Part shown: in pieces, positions 12,238 to 25,687 of the stretch
How the letters are laid out: each line of letters opens with the position of its first letter
Numbering within the stretch: the first letter of the stretch is position 1
Position numbers and translations under genes: made by a program
Assembly: GCF_051401765.1 (NCBI RefSeq)
Contig: NW_027480422.1
Coordinates: 24,260,001-24,324,000 of the forward strand
Origin: Calliopsis andreniformis
Taxonomy: Eukaryota; Arthropoda; Insecta; Hymenoptera; Andrenidae
Reading direction: 5' to 3'
DNA: 64,000 nucleotides
The notes under the pieces: generated by a model
Databases searched by the model: none
What the model was told of the DNA's origin: nothing
Seen by the model: only the letters and a program-made list of their open reading frames with translations

Positions 12238-15225
12238 TCGAGTGGATAGGGCCTTAGAAGTCAACGCCCGAAGCATGAAATACAAAATAAATAGAACAGT
12301 TTTTCCATTGTATAGAACGAATCATTGCAACCAGTGTAAAAGTTTTGGTCATTTCTACGTTCCGGGCAACCTTGGCTTAACTCCAGGGCGTTGCTCCACC
12401 AGATCCAATAGTTAGGGACTTTGAATACAACGCCAGAAGCATAAAATACAATAAAAATGCAACAGTTTTTCCATTGTATAACAGGAATAACTGGAACCAG
12501 TGTGAAAGTACTGGTCACTTCTACGTTCCGGGTAGCCTAGGCATCACTCCAGGGCGTTGCTCCACCAGATTGAATAGCTAGGGACTTAGAATTCAACGCC
12601 AGAAGAATCAAATACAACTTAAGTACAACAGCTTTACCATCGTATAAAATGAATAATCGCAAACAGTGTGAAGGTAATGGTCACTTCCACGTTCCGGACA
12701 ACCTAGGCATCAGTCTAGGGCGTTGCTCCACAAGGTCGAATAGTTAGGGCCTAAGAAGTCAACGCCAGAAGCTTAAAATACAATATAAGTACAACAGTTT
12801 TTCCCTTGTATAACAGGAATAATTGCAACCAGTGTGAAAGCTATGGTCATTTCCACGTTCCGGGCAACCTAGGCTCCACTCTAGGGCGTTGCTCCACCAC
12901 ATCGAATGGTTAGGGCCTTAGAAGTCAACGCCAGAAGCATAAAATACGATATATGTACAACAGTTTTTCCATCGTATAGAATAAATAATTACAACCAGTG
13001 CGCAAGTAATGGTCATTTCTACGTTCCGAGCAACCTAGGTTTCGCTCTATGGCGTTGCTCCACCACATCGAATAGTTAGGGCCTTAGAAGTCAATGCCAG
13101 AAGCATAAAATACAATATAAATACAACAGTTTTTTCATCGTATAACAGGAATAATTGCAACAAGCCTGAAGGTAATGGTCATTTCCACATTCCGGGCAAC
13201 ATAGGCTTCACTCTAGAGCATTGCTCCACCAGATCCAATAGTTAGGGCCTAAGAAGACAACGCCAGAAGCATAAAATACAATATAAATACAACAGCTTTT
13301 CCATCGTATATAATGTATATTTGCAAACAGTGTGAAAGTAAAGGTCATTTCTACGTTCCGGGCAACCTAGGCTTAACTGTAGGGCGTCGCTCCAGCAGAT
13401 CGAATAGTTAGGGCCTTAGAAGTCAACGCCCGAATCATGAAATACAAAATAAATAGAACAGTTTTTCCATTGTATAGAACGAATAATTGCAACCAGTGTG
13501 AAAGTTATGGTCATTTCTACGTTTCGGGTAACCTAGGCTTCACTCTAGGGCGTTGCTCCACCAGATCGAATAGCTAGGGACTTAGAATTCAACGCCAGAA
13601 GGATAAAATACGACACAAGTATAACAGTTCTTCCATCGTATAAAATGTATAATTGCAAGCAGTGTGAAGGTAATGGTCATTTCTACGTTCCGGGAAACCT
13701 AGGCTTCACTCTAGAGCATTGCGCCACCAAATCGAATAGTTAGGGCCTAAGAAGACAACGCCAGAAGCATAAAATACAATATAAATACAACAGCTTTTCC
13801 ATCGTATATAATGTATATTTGCAAACATTGTGAAAGTAAAGGTCATTTCTACGTTCCGGGCAACCTAGGCTTCACTCTAGGGCGTTGTTCCACCAGATCG
13901 AATAGTTAGGGCCTAAGAAGTCAACGCCAGAATCATAAAATACAATATAAATACAACAGCTTTTCCATCGTATATAATCTATATTTGCAAACAGTGTGAA
14001 AGTAAAGGTCATTTCTACGTTCCGGGCAACCTAGGCTTAACTGTATAGCGTCGCTCCACCAGATCGAATAGTAAGGGCCTTAGAAGTCAACGCGCGAAGC
14101 ATGAAATACAAAATAAATAGAACAGTTTTTCGATTGTATAGAACGAATAATTGCAACCAGTGTAAATGTTATGGTCATTTCTACCTTCCGGGCAACATTG
14201 GCTTAACTCCAGGGCGTTGCTCCAACAGATCTAATAGTTAGGGACTTTGAATACAACGCCAGAAGCATAAAATACAATAAAAATGCAACAGTTTTTCCAT
14301 TGTATAACAGGAATAACTGCAACCAGTGTGAAAGTAATGGTCATTTCTACGTTCCGGGCAACCTAGGCTTCACTCTAGGGCGTTGCTCCACCACATCGTA
14401 TAGCTAAGGCCTAGGAAGTCAACGCCTGAAGCATAAAATAAAATAAAAATACAACAGTTTTTCTATCGTATAAAACGAATAATTGCAACCAGTATGAAAG
14501 CTATGGTCACTTCTACGTTCCGGGCAACCTAGGCTTCTCTCTAGGGCGTTGCTCAACCACATCGAATACCTACGGCCCTAGAAGACAACGCCATAACTAT
14601 AAAATACAATATAAATACAACAGACTTTCCATCGTATAAAACGAATAATTGCAACCAGTCTGATAGTTATGGTCATTTCTACGTCGCGGGCAACCTAGGC
14701 TTCAGCCTAGGGCGTTGCTCCACCAGATCGAATAGTTAGGGCCTTAGAAGTCAACGCCAGAAGCATAAAGTACAATAGAAATCCAACAGTTTGTCCATCG
14801 TATAACTGGAATAATTGCAACCAGTGTGAAAGTGATAGTCATTTCTACGTTCCGGGCATCCTAGGCTTCAATCTACGGCGTTGTTCCACCAGATCGAATT
14901 GTAAGGGCCTGAGAAGCAAACGCCAGAAGCATTAAATACAATATAAATACAACAGTTTTTTCATCGTATAAAAGGAATAATTGCAACAAGCCTGAAGGTA
15001 ATGGTCATTTCTACGTTTCGGGTAACCTAGGCTTCACTCTAGGGCGTTGCTCCTCCAGATCGAATAGCTAGGGACTTAGAATTCAACGCCAGAAGCATAA
15101 AATACAATAAAAATGCAACAGTTTTTCCATTGTATAACAGGAATAACTGGAACCAGTGTGAAAGCTATGGTCATTTCCACGTTCCGGACAACCTAGGCTT
15201 CACTCTAGGGCGTTGCTCCACCAGA
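12238..15225 (+). repeat. 18-monomer HOR, copy 1 (~2988 bp)
   Basis: Bases from about 12238 recur 2987-2988 bp downstream, starting at the GGATAGGGCC variant (12242 and 15232). The unit includes the common leading monomer (13440, recurring at 16427) and most of the 15-monomer block seen at 6804, to which about three monomers are added after 15360. It therefore looks like an enlargement of the 15-monomer block. Confidence 0.8.
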
Positions 15226-16900
15226 TCGAATGGATAGGGCCTTAGAAGTCAACGCCCGAAGCATGAAATACAAAATAAATAGAACAGTTTTTCCATTGTA
15301 TAGAACGAATCATTGCAACCAGTGTAAAAGTTTTGGTCATTTCTACGTTCCGGGCAACCTTGGCTTAACTCCAGGGCGTTGCTCCACCAGATCCAATAGT
15401 TAGGGACTTTGAATACAACGCCAGAAGCATAAAATACAATAAAAATGCAACAGTTTTTCCATTGTATAACAGGAATAACTGGAACCAGTGTGAAAGTACT
15501 GGTCACTTCTACGTTCCGGGTAGCCTAGGCATCACTCCAGGGCGTTGCTCCACCAGATTGAATAGCTAGGGACTTAGAATTCAACGCCAGAAGAATCAAA
15601 TACAACTTAAGTACAACAGCTTTACCATCGTATAAAATGAATAATCGCAAACAGTGTGAAGGTAATGGTCACTTCCACGTTCCGGACAACCTAGGCTTCA
15701 GTCTAGGGCGTTGCTCCACCAGGTCGAATAGTTAGGGCCTAAGAAGTCAACGCCAGAAGCTTAAAATGCAATATAAGTACAACAGTTTTTCCCTTGTATA
15801 ACAGGAATAATTGCAACCAGTGTGAAAGCTATGGTCATTTCCACGTTCCGGGCAACCTAGGCTCCACTCTAGGGCGTTGCTCCACCACATCGAATGGTTA
15901 GGGCCTTAGAAGTCAACGCCAGAAGCATAAAATACGATATATGTACAACAGTTTTTCCATCGTATAGAATAAATAATTACAACCAGTGCGCAAGTAATGG
16001 TCATTTCTACGTTCCGAGCAACCTAGGTTTCGCTCTATGGCGTTGCTCCACCACATCGAATAGTTAGGGCCTTAGAAGTCAATGCCAGAAGCATAAAATA
16101 CAATATAAATACAACAGTTTTTTCATCGTATAACAGGAATAATTGCAACAAGCCTGAAGGTAATGGTCATTTCCACATTCCGGGCAACATAGGCTTCACT
16201 CTAGAGCATTGCTCCACCAGATCCAATAGTTAGGGCCTAAGAAGACAACGCCAGAAGCATAAAATACAATATAAATACAACAGCTTTTCCATCGTATATA
16301 ATGTATATTTGCAAACAGTGTGAAAGTAACATCATTTCTACGTTCCGGGCAACCTAGGCTTAACTGTAGGGCGTCGCTCCAGCAGATCGAATAGTTAGGG
16401 CCTTAGAAGTCAACGCCCGAATCATGAAATACAAAATAAATAGAACAGTTTTTCCATTGTATAGAACGAATAATTGCAACCAGTGTGAAAGTTATGGTCA
16501 TTTCTACGTTTCGGGTAACCTAGGCTTCACTCTAGGGCGTTGCTCCACGAGATCGAATAGCTAGGGACTTAGAATTCAACGCCAGAAGGATAAAATACAA
16601 CATAAGTATAACAGTTCTTCCATCGTATAAAATGTATAATTGCAAGCAGTGTGAAGGTAATGGTCATTTCTACGTTCCGGGAAACCTAGGCTTCACTCTA
16701 GAGCATTGCGCCACCAAATCGAATAGTTAGGGCCTAAGAAGACAACGCCAGAAGCATAAAATACAATATAAATACAACAGCTTTTCCATCGTATATAATG
16801 TATATTTGCAAACATTGTGAAAGTAAAGGTCATTTCTACGTTCCGGGCAACCTAGGCTTCACTCTAGGGCGTTGTTCCACCAGATCGAATAGTTAGGGCC
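15226..16900 (+). repeat. 18-monomer HOR, partial copy 2
   Basis: It follows copy 1 at a 2987-bp offset for about ten monomers. It stops matching near 16901, where copy 1 reads CCTAAGAAGTC and this one reads CCTGAGAAGCAA. The copies are near-identical but not identical: one base is missing near 16330, and the variant near 16545 is CACGAG rather than CACCAG. Confidence 0.8.
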
Positions 16901-19900
16901 TGAGAAGCAAACGCCAGAAGCATTAAATACAATATAAGTACCACAGTTTTTCCATCGTATAAAACGGATAATTGCAACCAGTGTGCAAGTAATGGCCATT
17001 TATACGTTCCGAGCAACCTATGTTTCGCTACATGGCGTTGCTCCACCACATCGAATAGTTAGGGCCTTAGAAGTCAATGCCAGAAGCATAAAATACAATA
17101 TAAATACAACAGTTTTTTCATCGTATAACAGGAATAATTGCAACAAGCCTGAAGGTAATGGTCATTTCTACGTTTCGGGTAACCTAGGCTTCACTCTAGG
17201 GCGTTGCTCCACCAGATCGAATAGCTAGGGACTTAGAATTCAACGCCAGAAGAATAAAATACAACTTAAGTGCAACAGTTTTACCATCGTATTAAATGAA
17301 TAATCGCAAACAGTTTGAAGGTAATGGTCACTTCCACGTTCCGGGCAACCTAGGCTTAACTGTAGGGCGTTGCTCCACCAGATCGCATAGTTAGGGACTT
17401 AGAATGCAACTCAAGAAACATAAAATACAATAAAAATGCAAATGTTTTTCCGTCGAACAACAGGAATAACTGCAACCAGTGTGAAAGTACTGGTCAGTTC
17501 TACGTTCCGGGCAACCTAGGCTTCACTCTTGGGCGTTGCTCCATCACATCGAATAGTTACGGCCTTAGAAGTCAACTCCAGAAGCATAAAATACAATATA
17601 AATACAACAGCATTTCCATCGTATAAAATGATTGATTGCAAACAGTGTGAAAGTTATGGTCATTTCTACTTTCCGGGCAACATAAGCTTAACTCTAGGGC
17701 ATGTTCCACCAGATTGAGTAGTTAGGAACTTTGAATTCAACGCCAGAAGCATAAAATACAATAAAAATGCAACAGCTTTTCCATTGTATAACAGGAATAA
17801 CTGGAACCAGTGTGAAAGCTATGGTCATTTCCACGTTCCGGACAACCTAGGCTTCACTCTAGGGCGTTGCTCCACCAGATCGAATAGTTAGGGCCTAAGA
17901 AGTCAACGCCAGAAGCATAAAATACAATATAAGTACAACAGTTTTTCCCTTGTATAACAGGAATAATTACAACCAGTGTGAAAGCTATGGTCATTTCTAC
18001 GTTCCGAGCAACCTAGGTTTCGCTCTATGGTGTTGCTCCACCACATCGAATATCTAGGGCCTTAGAAGTCAATGCCAGAAGCATAAAATACAATATAAAT
18101 ACAACAGTTTTTTCATCGTATAACAGGAATAATTGCAACAAGCCTGAAGGTAATGGTCATTTCTACATTCCGGGCAACATAGGCTTCACTCTAGAGCATT
18201 GCTCCACCAGATCGAATAGTTAGGGCCTAAGAAGACAACGCCAGAAGCATAAAATACAATATAAATACAACAGCTTTTCCATCGTATATAATGTATATTT
18301 GCAAACAGTGTGAAAGTAAATGTCATTTCTACGTTCCGGGCAACCTAGGCTTAACTGTAGGGCGTCGCTCCAGCAGATCGAATAGTTACGGCCTTAGAAG
18401 TCAACGCCCGAATCATGAAATACAAAATAAATAGAACAGTTTTTCCACTGTATAGAACGAATAATTGCAACCAGTGTGAAAGTTATGGTCATTTCTACGT
18501 TCCAGGCAACCTAGGCTTCACTCTAGAGCATTGCTGTACCAGATCGAATAGTTAGGGCCTAAGGAGACAACGCCAGAAGCATAAAATACAATATAAATAC
18601 AACAGCTTTTCCATCGTATATAATGTATATTTGCAAACAGTGTGAAAGTAAAGGACATTTCTACGTTCCGGGCAACCTAGGCTTCACTCTAGGGCGTTGT
18701 TCTACCAGATCGAATAGTTAGGGCCTAAGAAGTCAACGCCAGAAGCATAAAATACAATATAAATACAACAGCTTTTCCATCGTATATAATGTATATTTGC
18801 AAACAGTGTGAAAGCAAAGGACATTTCTACGTTCCGGGCAACCTAGGCTTCACTCTAGGGCGTTGTTCTACCAGATCGAATGGATAGAGCCTTAGAAGTC
18901 AACGCCCGAAGCATGAAATACAAAATAAATAGAACAGTTTTTCCATTGTGTAGAACGAATCATTGCAACCAGTGTAAAAGTTATGGTCATTTCTATGTTC
19001 CGGGCAACCTTGTCTTAACTCCAGGGCGTTGCTCCACCAGATCCAATAGTTAGGGACTTTGAATACAACGCCAGAAGCATAAAATACAATAAAAATGCAA
19101 CAGTTTTTCCATTGTATAACAGGAATAACTGCAACCAGTGTGAAAGTAATGGTCATTTCTACGTTCCGGGCAACCTAGGCTTCACTCTAGGGCGTTGCTC
19201 CACCACATCGTCTAGCTAAGGCCTAGGAAGTCAACGCCTGAAGCATAAAATAAAATAAAAATACAACAGTTTTTCTATCGTATAAAACGAATAATTGCAA
19301 CCAGTATGAAAGCTATGGTCACTTCTACGTTCCGGGCAACCTAGGCTTCTCTCTAGGGCGTTGCTCAACCGCATCGAATACCTACGGCCCTAGAAGAAAA
19401 CGCCATAACTATAAAATACAATATAAATACAACAGACTTTCCATCGTATAAAACGAATAATTGCAACCAGCCTGATAGTTATGGTCATTTCTACGTCCCG
19501 GGCAACCTAGGCTTCAGCCTAGGGCGTTGCTCCACCAGATCGAATAGTTAGGGCCTTAGAAGTCAACGCCAGAAGCATAAAGTACAATAGAAATCCAACA
19601 GTTTGTCCATCGTATAACTGGAATAATTGCAACCAGTGTGAAGGTGATAGTCATTTCTACGTTCCGGGCATCCTAGGCTTCAATCTATGGCGTTGTTCCA
19701 CCAGATCGAATTGTAAGGGCCTGAGAAGCAAACGCCAGAAGCATTAAATACAATATAAGTACCACAGTTTTTCCATCGTATAAAACGGATAATTGCAACC
19801 AGTGTGCAAGTAATGGTCATTTATACGTTCCGAGCAACCTAGGTTTCGCTACATGGCGTTGCTCCACCACATCGAATAGTTAGGGCCTTAGAAGTCAATG

Positions 19901-19993
19901 CCAGAAGCATAAAATACAATATAAATACAACAGTTTTTTCATCGTATAACAGGAATAATTGCAACAAGCCTGAAGGTAATGGTCATTTCTACG
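16901..19993 (+). repeat. 3.1-kb satellite segment, duplicated at 28847-31939
   Basis: The whole segment recurs 11946 bp downstream (3 x 3982 bp). Its first part, 16901-17724, also recurs at 24865 (offset 7964). Diagnostic variants are CCTGAGAAGCAA near 16900, ATTTATACGTTCCGAGC near 16998, and ATGATTGATTGC near 17628. The match fails near 19994, where this copy reads CGTCCCGGG and the downstream one CGTTTCGGG. The segment thus flanks the 24-monomer array on both sides. Confidence 0.8.
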
Positions 19994-21705
19994 TCCCGGG
20001 CAACCTAGGCTTCAGCCTAGGGCGCTGCTCCACCAGATCGAATAGTTAGGGCCTTAGAAGTCAACGCCAGAAGCATAAAGTACAATAGAAATCCAACAGT
20101 TTGTCCATCGTATAACTGGAATAATTGCAACCAGTGTGAAGGTGATAGTCATTTCTACGTTCCGGGCAACCTAGGCTTCACTCTAGGGCGTTGCTCAACC
20201 ATATCGTATAGCTACGGCCCTAGAAGACAACGCCATAACTATAAAATACAATATAAATACAACAGTCTTTCCATCGTATAAAACGGATAATTGCAACCAG
20301 TCTGATAGTTATGGTCATTTCTACGTTCGGGGCAAGCTAGGCTTCACCCTAGGGCGTTGCCCCTCCAGATCGAATAGTTAGGGCCTAAGAAGTCAGCGCC
20401 AGAAGCATAAAATACGATTTATGTACAACAGTTTTTCCATCGTATAGAATGAATAGTTGCAACCAGTGTGAAAGTAATGGTCATTTCTACGTTCCGGGCA
20501 ACCTAGGCTTCAATCTAGAGCATTGCTCCACCAGATCGAATAGTTACGGCCTAAGAAGACAACGCCAGAAGCATAAAATACAATATAAATACAACAGCTT
20601 TTCCATCGTATATAATGTATGTTTGCAAACAGTGTGAAAGTAAAGTTCATTTCTACGTTCCGGGCAACCTAGGCTTAACTGTAGGGCGTCGCTCCACCAG
20701 ATCGAATAGTTAGGGCGTTAGAAGTCAACGCCCGAAGCATGAAATACAAAATAAATAGAACTGTTTTTCCATTGTATAGAACGAATAATTGCACCAGTGT
20801 GAAAGTTATGGTCATTTCTACGTTCCGGGCAACCTAGGCTTCACTCTAGGGCGTCGGTCCACCAGATCGAATAGCTAGCGACATAGAAGTCAACGCCAGA
20901 AGCATAACATACAATAAAAATACAACATTTTTTCCAACGTGTAACTGGAATAATTGCAACCATTGTAAAAGTAATGGCCATTTCTGCGTTCCGGGCAACC
21001 CAGGCCTGACTCTAGGGCGTTGCTCCACCAGATCGAATAGTTAGGGCCTTAGAAGTCAATGCCCGAAGCATAAAATACATTAAAAATACAACAGTTTTTC
21101 CATCGTATAAAATGATTAATTGCAATCAGTGTAAAGGTAATGGTCATTTCTACGTTCCGGGCAACCTGGGCTTCACTCTAGGGCGTTTCTCCACCAGATC
21201 GAATAGTTAGGTCCTAACAAGTCAACGCCAGAGGCATAAAGCACAATATAAATACAAAAGCTGTTCCATCGTATAAAACGAATAATTGCAACCAGTGTGA
21301 AAGTGACGGCCATTTCTTCGTTCGGGCATCCTAGATATAACCCTGAGGCGTTGCTCCACCAGATCGAATGGCTAGGGCCTAGGAAGACAACGCCAGAAGC
21401 ATAAAATACAATATAAATACAACAGCTTTTCCATCGTATATAATGTATATTTGCAAACAGTGCGAAAGTAAAGGTCATTTCTACGTTCCGGGCAACCTAG
21501 GCTTAACTGTCGGGCGTCGCCCCACCAGATCGAACAGTGAGGGCCTTAGAAGTCAACGCCCGAAGCATGAAATACAAAATAAATAGAACAGTTTTTCCAT
21601 TGTATCGAACGAATAACTGCAACCAGTGTGAAAGTAATGGTCATTTCTACGTTCCGGCCAACCTTGGCTTAACTCCAGGGCGTTGCTCCACCAGATCGAA
21701 TAGTT
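19994..21705 (+). repeat. Mosaic satellite linker
   Basis: It opens with a re-copy, three monomers (498 bp) later, of the hairpin-bearing monomer and its neighbour (19495 onward). From about 20167 to 21186 it matches 22987-24006 and 26969-27988 at an offset of 2820 bp (17 monomers), with scattered differences. After 21187 it carries unrelated variants, including the strongly diverged monomer at 21239-21403. Confidence 0.75.
21239..21403 (+). repeat. Diverged 165-bp monomer
   Basis: One of the least typical monomers in the window. The core has lost a C (TTCGTTCGGGCATCC) and the CCTAGG site is replaced by CCTAGATATAACCC, followed by TGAGGCG where other monomers have TAGGGCG. Close relatives sit at 35341-35505 and 42309-42473. 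Confidence 0.8.
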
Positions 21706-24700
21706 AGGGACTTTGAATACAACGCCAGAAGCATAAAATACAATAAAAATGCAGCAGCTTTTCCATTGTATAACAGGAATAACTGCAACCAGTGTGAAAG
21801 TACTGGTCATTTCTACGGTCCGGGTAACCTAGGCTTCACTCTGGGGCGTTGCTCCACCAGATCGAATAGTTAGGGCCTAAGAAGTCAACGCCAGAAGCAT
21901 AAAATACAATATAAATACAACAGTGTTTCCCTTGTATAACAGGAATAAGTGCAACCAGTGTGAAAGCTATGGTCATTTCTACGTTCCGGGTAGCCTAGGC
22001 TTCACTCCTGGGCGTTGCTCAACCATATCGAATAGCTACGGCCCTAGAAGATAACGCCATAACTATAACATACAATATAAATACAACAGCCTTTCCATCG
22101 TATAAAACGGATAATTGCTACCAGTCTGATAGTTATGGTCATTTCTACGTTCCGGGCAAGCTAGTCTTCACCATTGGGCGTTGCTCCACCAGATCGAATA
22201 GTTAGGGCCTAAGAAGTCAACGCCAGAAGCATAAAATACGGTATATGTACAACAGTTTTTCCATCGTATAGAATGAATAATTGCAACCAGTGTGAAAGTA
22301 ATGGTCATTTCTACGTTCCGAGCAACCTAGGTTTCGCTCTATGGCGTTGCTCCACCACATCGAATAATTAGGGCCTTAGAAGTCAATGCCAGAAGCATAA
22401 AATACTATATAAATACAACAGTTTTTTCATCGTATAACAGGAATAATTGCAACAAGCCTGAAGGTAATGGTCATTTCTACGTTTCGGGTAACCTAGGCTT
22501 CACTCTACGGCGTTGCTCCACCAGATCGAATAGCTAGGGACTTTGAATACAACGCCAGAAGCATAAAATACAATAAAAATGCAACAGTTTTTCCATTGTA
22601 TAACAGGGATAACTGGAACCAGTGTGAAAGTACTGGTCACTTCTACGTTCCGTGTAGCCTAGGCTTCACTCCAGGGCGTTGCTCCACCAGATCGAATAGC
22701 TAGGGACTTAGAATTCAACGCCAGAGGTATAAAATACAACTTAAGTACAACAGCTTTACCATCGTATAAAATGAATAATCGCAAACAGTGTGAAGGTAAT
22801 GGTCACTTCCACGTTCCGGGCAACCTAGGCTTCACTATAGGGCGTTGGTCCACCAGATCCAATAGCTAGGGCCTAAGAAGTCAACGCCAGGAGCACCAAA
22901 TACAAAATAAAGACAACAGTTTTTCCATCGTATAAAACGAATAATTGCAACCAGTATGAAGGCTATGGTCATTTCTACGTTCCGGGCAACCTAGGCTTCA
23001 CTCTAGGGCGTTGCTCAACCATATCGTATAGCTACGGCCCTAGAAGACAACGCCATAACTATAAAATACAATATAAATACAACAGTCTTTCCATCGTATA
23101 AAACGGATAATTGCAACCAGTCTGATAGTTATGGTCATTTCTACGTTCGGGGCAAGCTAGGCTTCACCCTAGGGCGTTGCCCCTCCAGATCGAATAGTTA
23201 GGGCCTAAGAAGTCAGCGCCAGAAGCATAAAATACGATTTATGTACAACAGTTTTTCCATCGTATAGAATGAATAGTTGCAACCAGTGTGAAAGTAATGG
23301 TCATTTCTACGTTCCGGGCAACCTAGGCTTCAATCTAGAGCATTGCTCCACCAGATCGAATAGTTACGGCCTAAGAAGACAACGCCAGAAGCATAAAATA
23401 CAATATAAATACAACAGCTTTTCCATCGTATATAATGTATGTTTGCAAACAGTGTGAAGGTAAAGGTCATTTCTACGTTCCGGGCAACCTAGGCTTAACT
23501 GTAGGGCGTCGCTCCACCAGATCGAATAGTTAGGGCGTTAGAAGTCAACGACCGAAGCATGAAATACAAAATAAATAGAACTGTTTTTCCATTGTATAGA
23601 ACGAATAATTGCACCAGTGTGAAAGTTATGGTCATTTCTACGTTCCGGGCAACCTAGGCTTCACTCTAGGGCGTCGGTCCACCAGATCGAATAGCTAGCG
23701 ACATAGAAGTCAACGCCAGAAGCATAACATACAATAAAAATACAACATTTTTTCCAACGTGTAACTGGAATAATTGCAACCAGTGTAAAAGTAATGGCCA
23801 TTTCTACGTTCCGGGCAACCTAGGCCTGACTCTAGGGCGTTGCTCCACCAGATCGAATAGTTAGGGCCTTACAAGTCAATGCCCGAAGCATAAAATACAT
23901 TAAAAATACAACAGTTTTTCCATCGTATAAAATGAATAATTGCAATCAGTGTAAAGGTAATGGTCATTTCTACGTTCCGGGCAACCTGGGCTTCACTCTA
24001 GGGCGTTGCTCCACCAGATCGAATAGTTAGGGCCTAAGAAGTCAACGCCAGAAGCATAAAATACAATATAAATACAACAGCTTTTCCATCGTATATAATG
24101 TATATTTGCAAACAGTGTGAAAGTAAAGGTCATTTCTACGTTCCGGGCAACCTAGGCTTAACTGTATGGCGTCGCTCCACCAGATCGAATAGTAAGGGCC
24201 TTAGAAGTCAACGCCCAAAGCATGAAATACAAAATAAATAGAACAGTTTTTCGATTGTATAGAACGAATAATTGCAACCAGTGTAAAAGTTATGGTCATT
24301 TCTACGTTCCGGGCAACCTAGGCTTCACTCTAGGGCGTTGCTCCACCACATCGTATAGCTAAGGCCTAGGAAGTCAACGCCTGAAGCATAAAATAAAATA
24401 AAAATACAACAGCTTTTCTATCGTATAAAACGAATAATTGCAACCAGTATGAAAGCTATGGTCACTTCTACGTTCCGGGCAACCTAGGCTTCTCTCTAGG
24501 GCGTTGCTCAACCACATCGAATACCTACGGCCCTAGAAGACAACGCCATAACTATAAAATACAATATAAATACAACAGACTTTCCATCGTATAAAACGAA
24601 TAATTGCAACCATTCTGATAGTTATGGTCATTTCTACGTCCCGGGCAACCTAAGCTTCAGCCTAGGGCGTTGCTCCACCAGATCGAATAGTTAGGGCCTT

Positions 24701-25687
24701 AGAAGTCAACGCCAGAAGCATAAAGTACAATAGAAATCCAACAGCTTGTCCATCGTATAACTGGAATAATTGCAACCAGTGTGAAAGTGATAGTCATTTC
24801 TACGTTCCGGGCATCCTAGGCTTCAATCTACGGCGTTGTTCCACCAGATCGAATTGTAAGGGCCTGAGAAGCAAACGCCAGAAGCATTAAATACAATATA
24901 AGTACCACAGTTTTTCCATCGTATAAAACGGATAATTGCAACCAGTGTGCAAGTAATGGCCATTTATACGTTCCGAGCAACCTATCTTTCGCTACATGGC
25001 GTTGCTCCACCACATCGAATAGTTAGGATCTTAGAAGTCAATGCCAGAAGCATAAAATACAATATAAATACAACAGTTTTTTCATCGTATAACAGGAATA
25101 ATTGCAACAAGCCTGAAGGTAATGGTCATTTCTACGTTTCGGGTAACCTAGGCTTCACTCTAGGGCGTTGCTCCACCAGATCGAATAGCTAGGGTCTTAG
25201 AATTCAACGCCAGAAGAATAAAATGCAACTTAAGTGCAACAGTTTTACCATCGTATTAAATGAATAATCGCAAACAGTTTGAAGGTAATGGTCACTTCCA
25301 CGTTCCGGGCAACCTAGGCTTAACTGTAGGGCGTTGCTCCACCAGATCGCATAGTTAGGGACTTAGAATGCAACTCAAGAAACATAAAATACAATAAAAA
25401 TGCAAATGTTTTTCCGTCGAATAACAGGAATAACTGCAACCAGTGTGAAAGTACTGGTCAGTTCTACGTTCCGGGCAACCTAGGCTTCACTCTTGGGCGT
25501 TGCTCCATCACATCGAATAGTTACGGCCTTAGAAGTCAACTCCAGAAGCATAAAATACAATATAAATACAACAGCATTTCCATCGTATAAAATGATTGAT
25601 TGCAAACAGTGTGAAAGTTATGGTCATTTCTACTTTCCGGGCAACATAGGCTTAACTTTAGGGCATGTTCCACCAGATTGAGTAGTT
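21706..25687 (+). repeat. 24-monomer HOR, copy 1 (3982 bp)
   Basis: Every marker I followed in this unit recurs exactly 3982 bp later (24 x 166 minus 2): the AATGCAGCAGC variant (about 21748 and 25730), the CAACCATATCGTATAG variant (23017 and 26999) and TAGGATCTTAG (25024 and 29006). No difference between the two copies was seen on reading, so the duplication looks very recent. Boundaries are set where the sequence after copy 2 stops matching copy 1. Confidence 0.88.
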
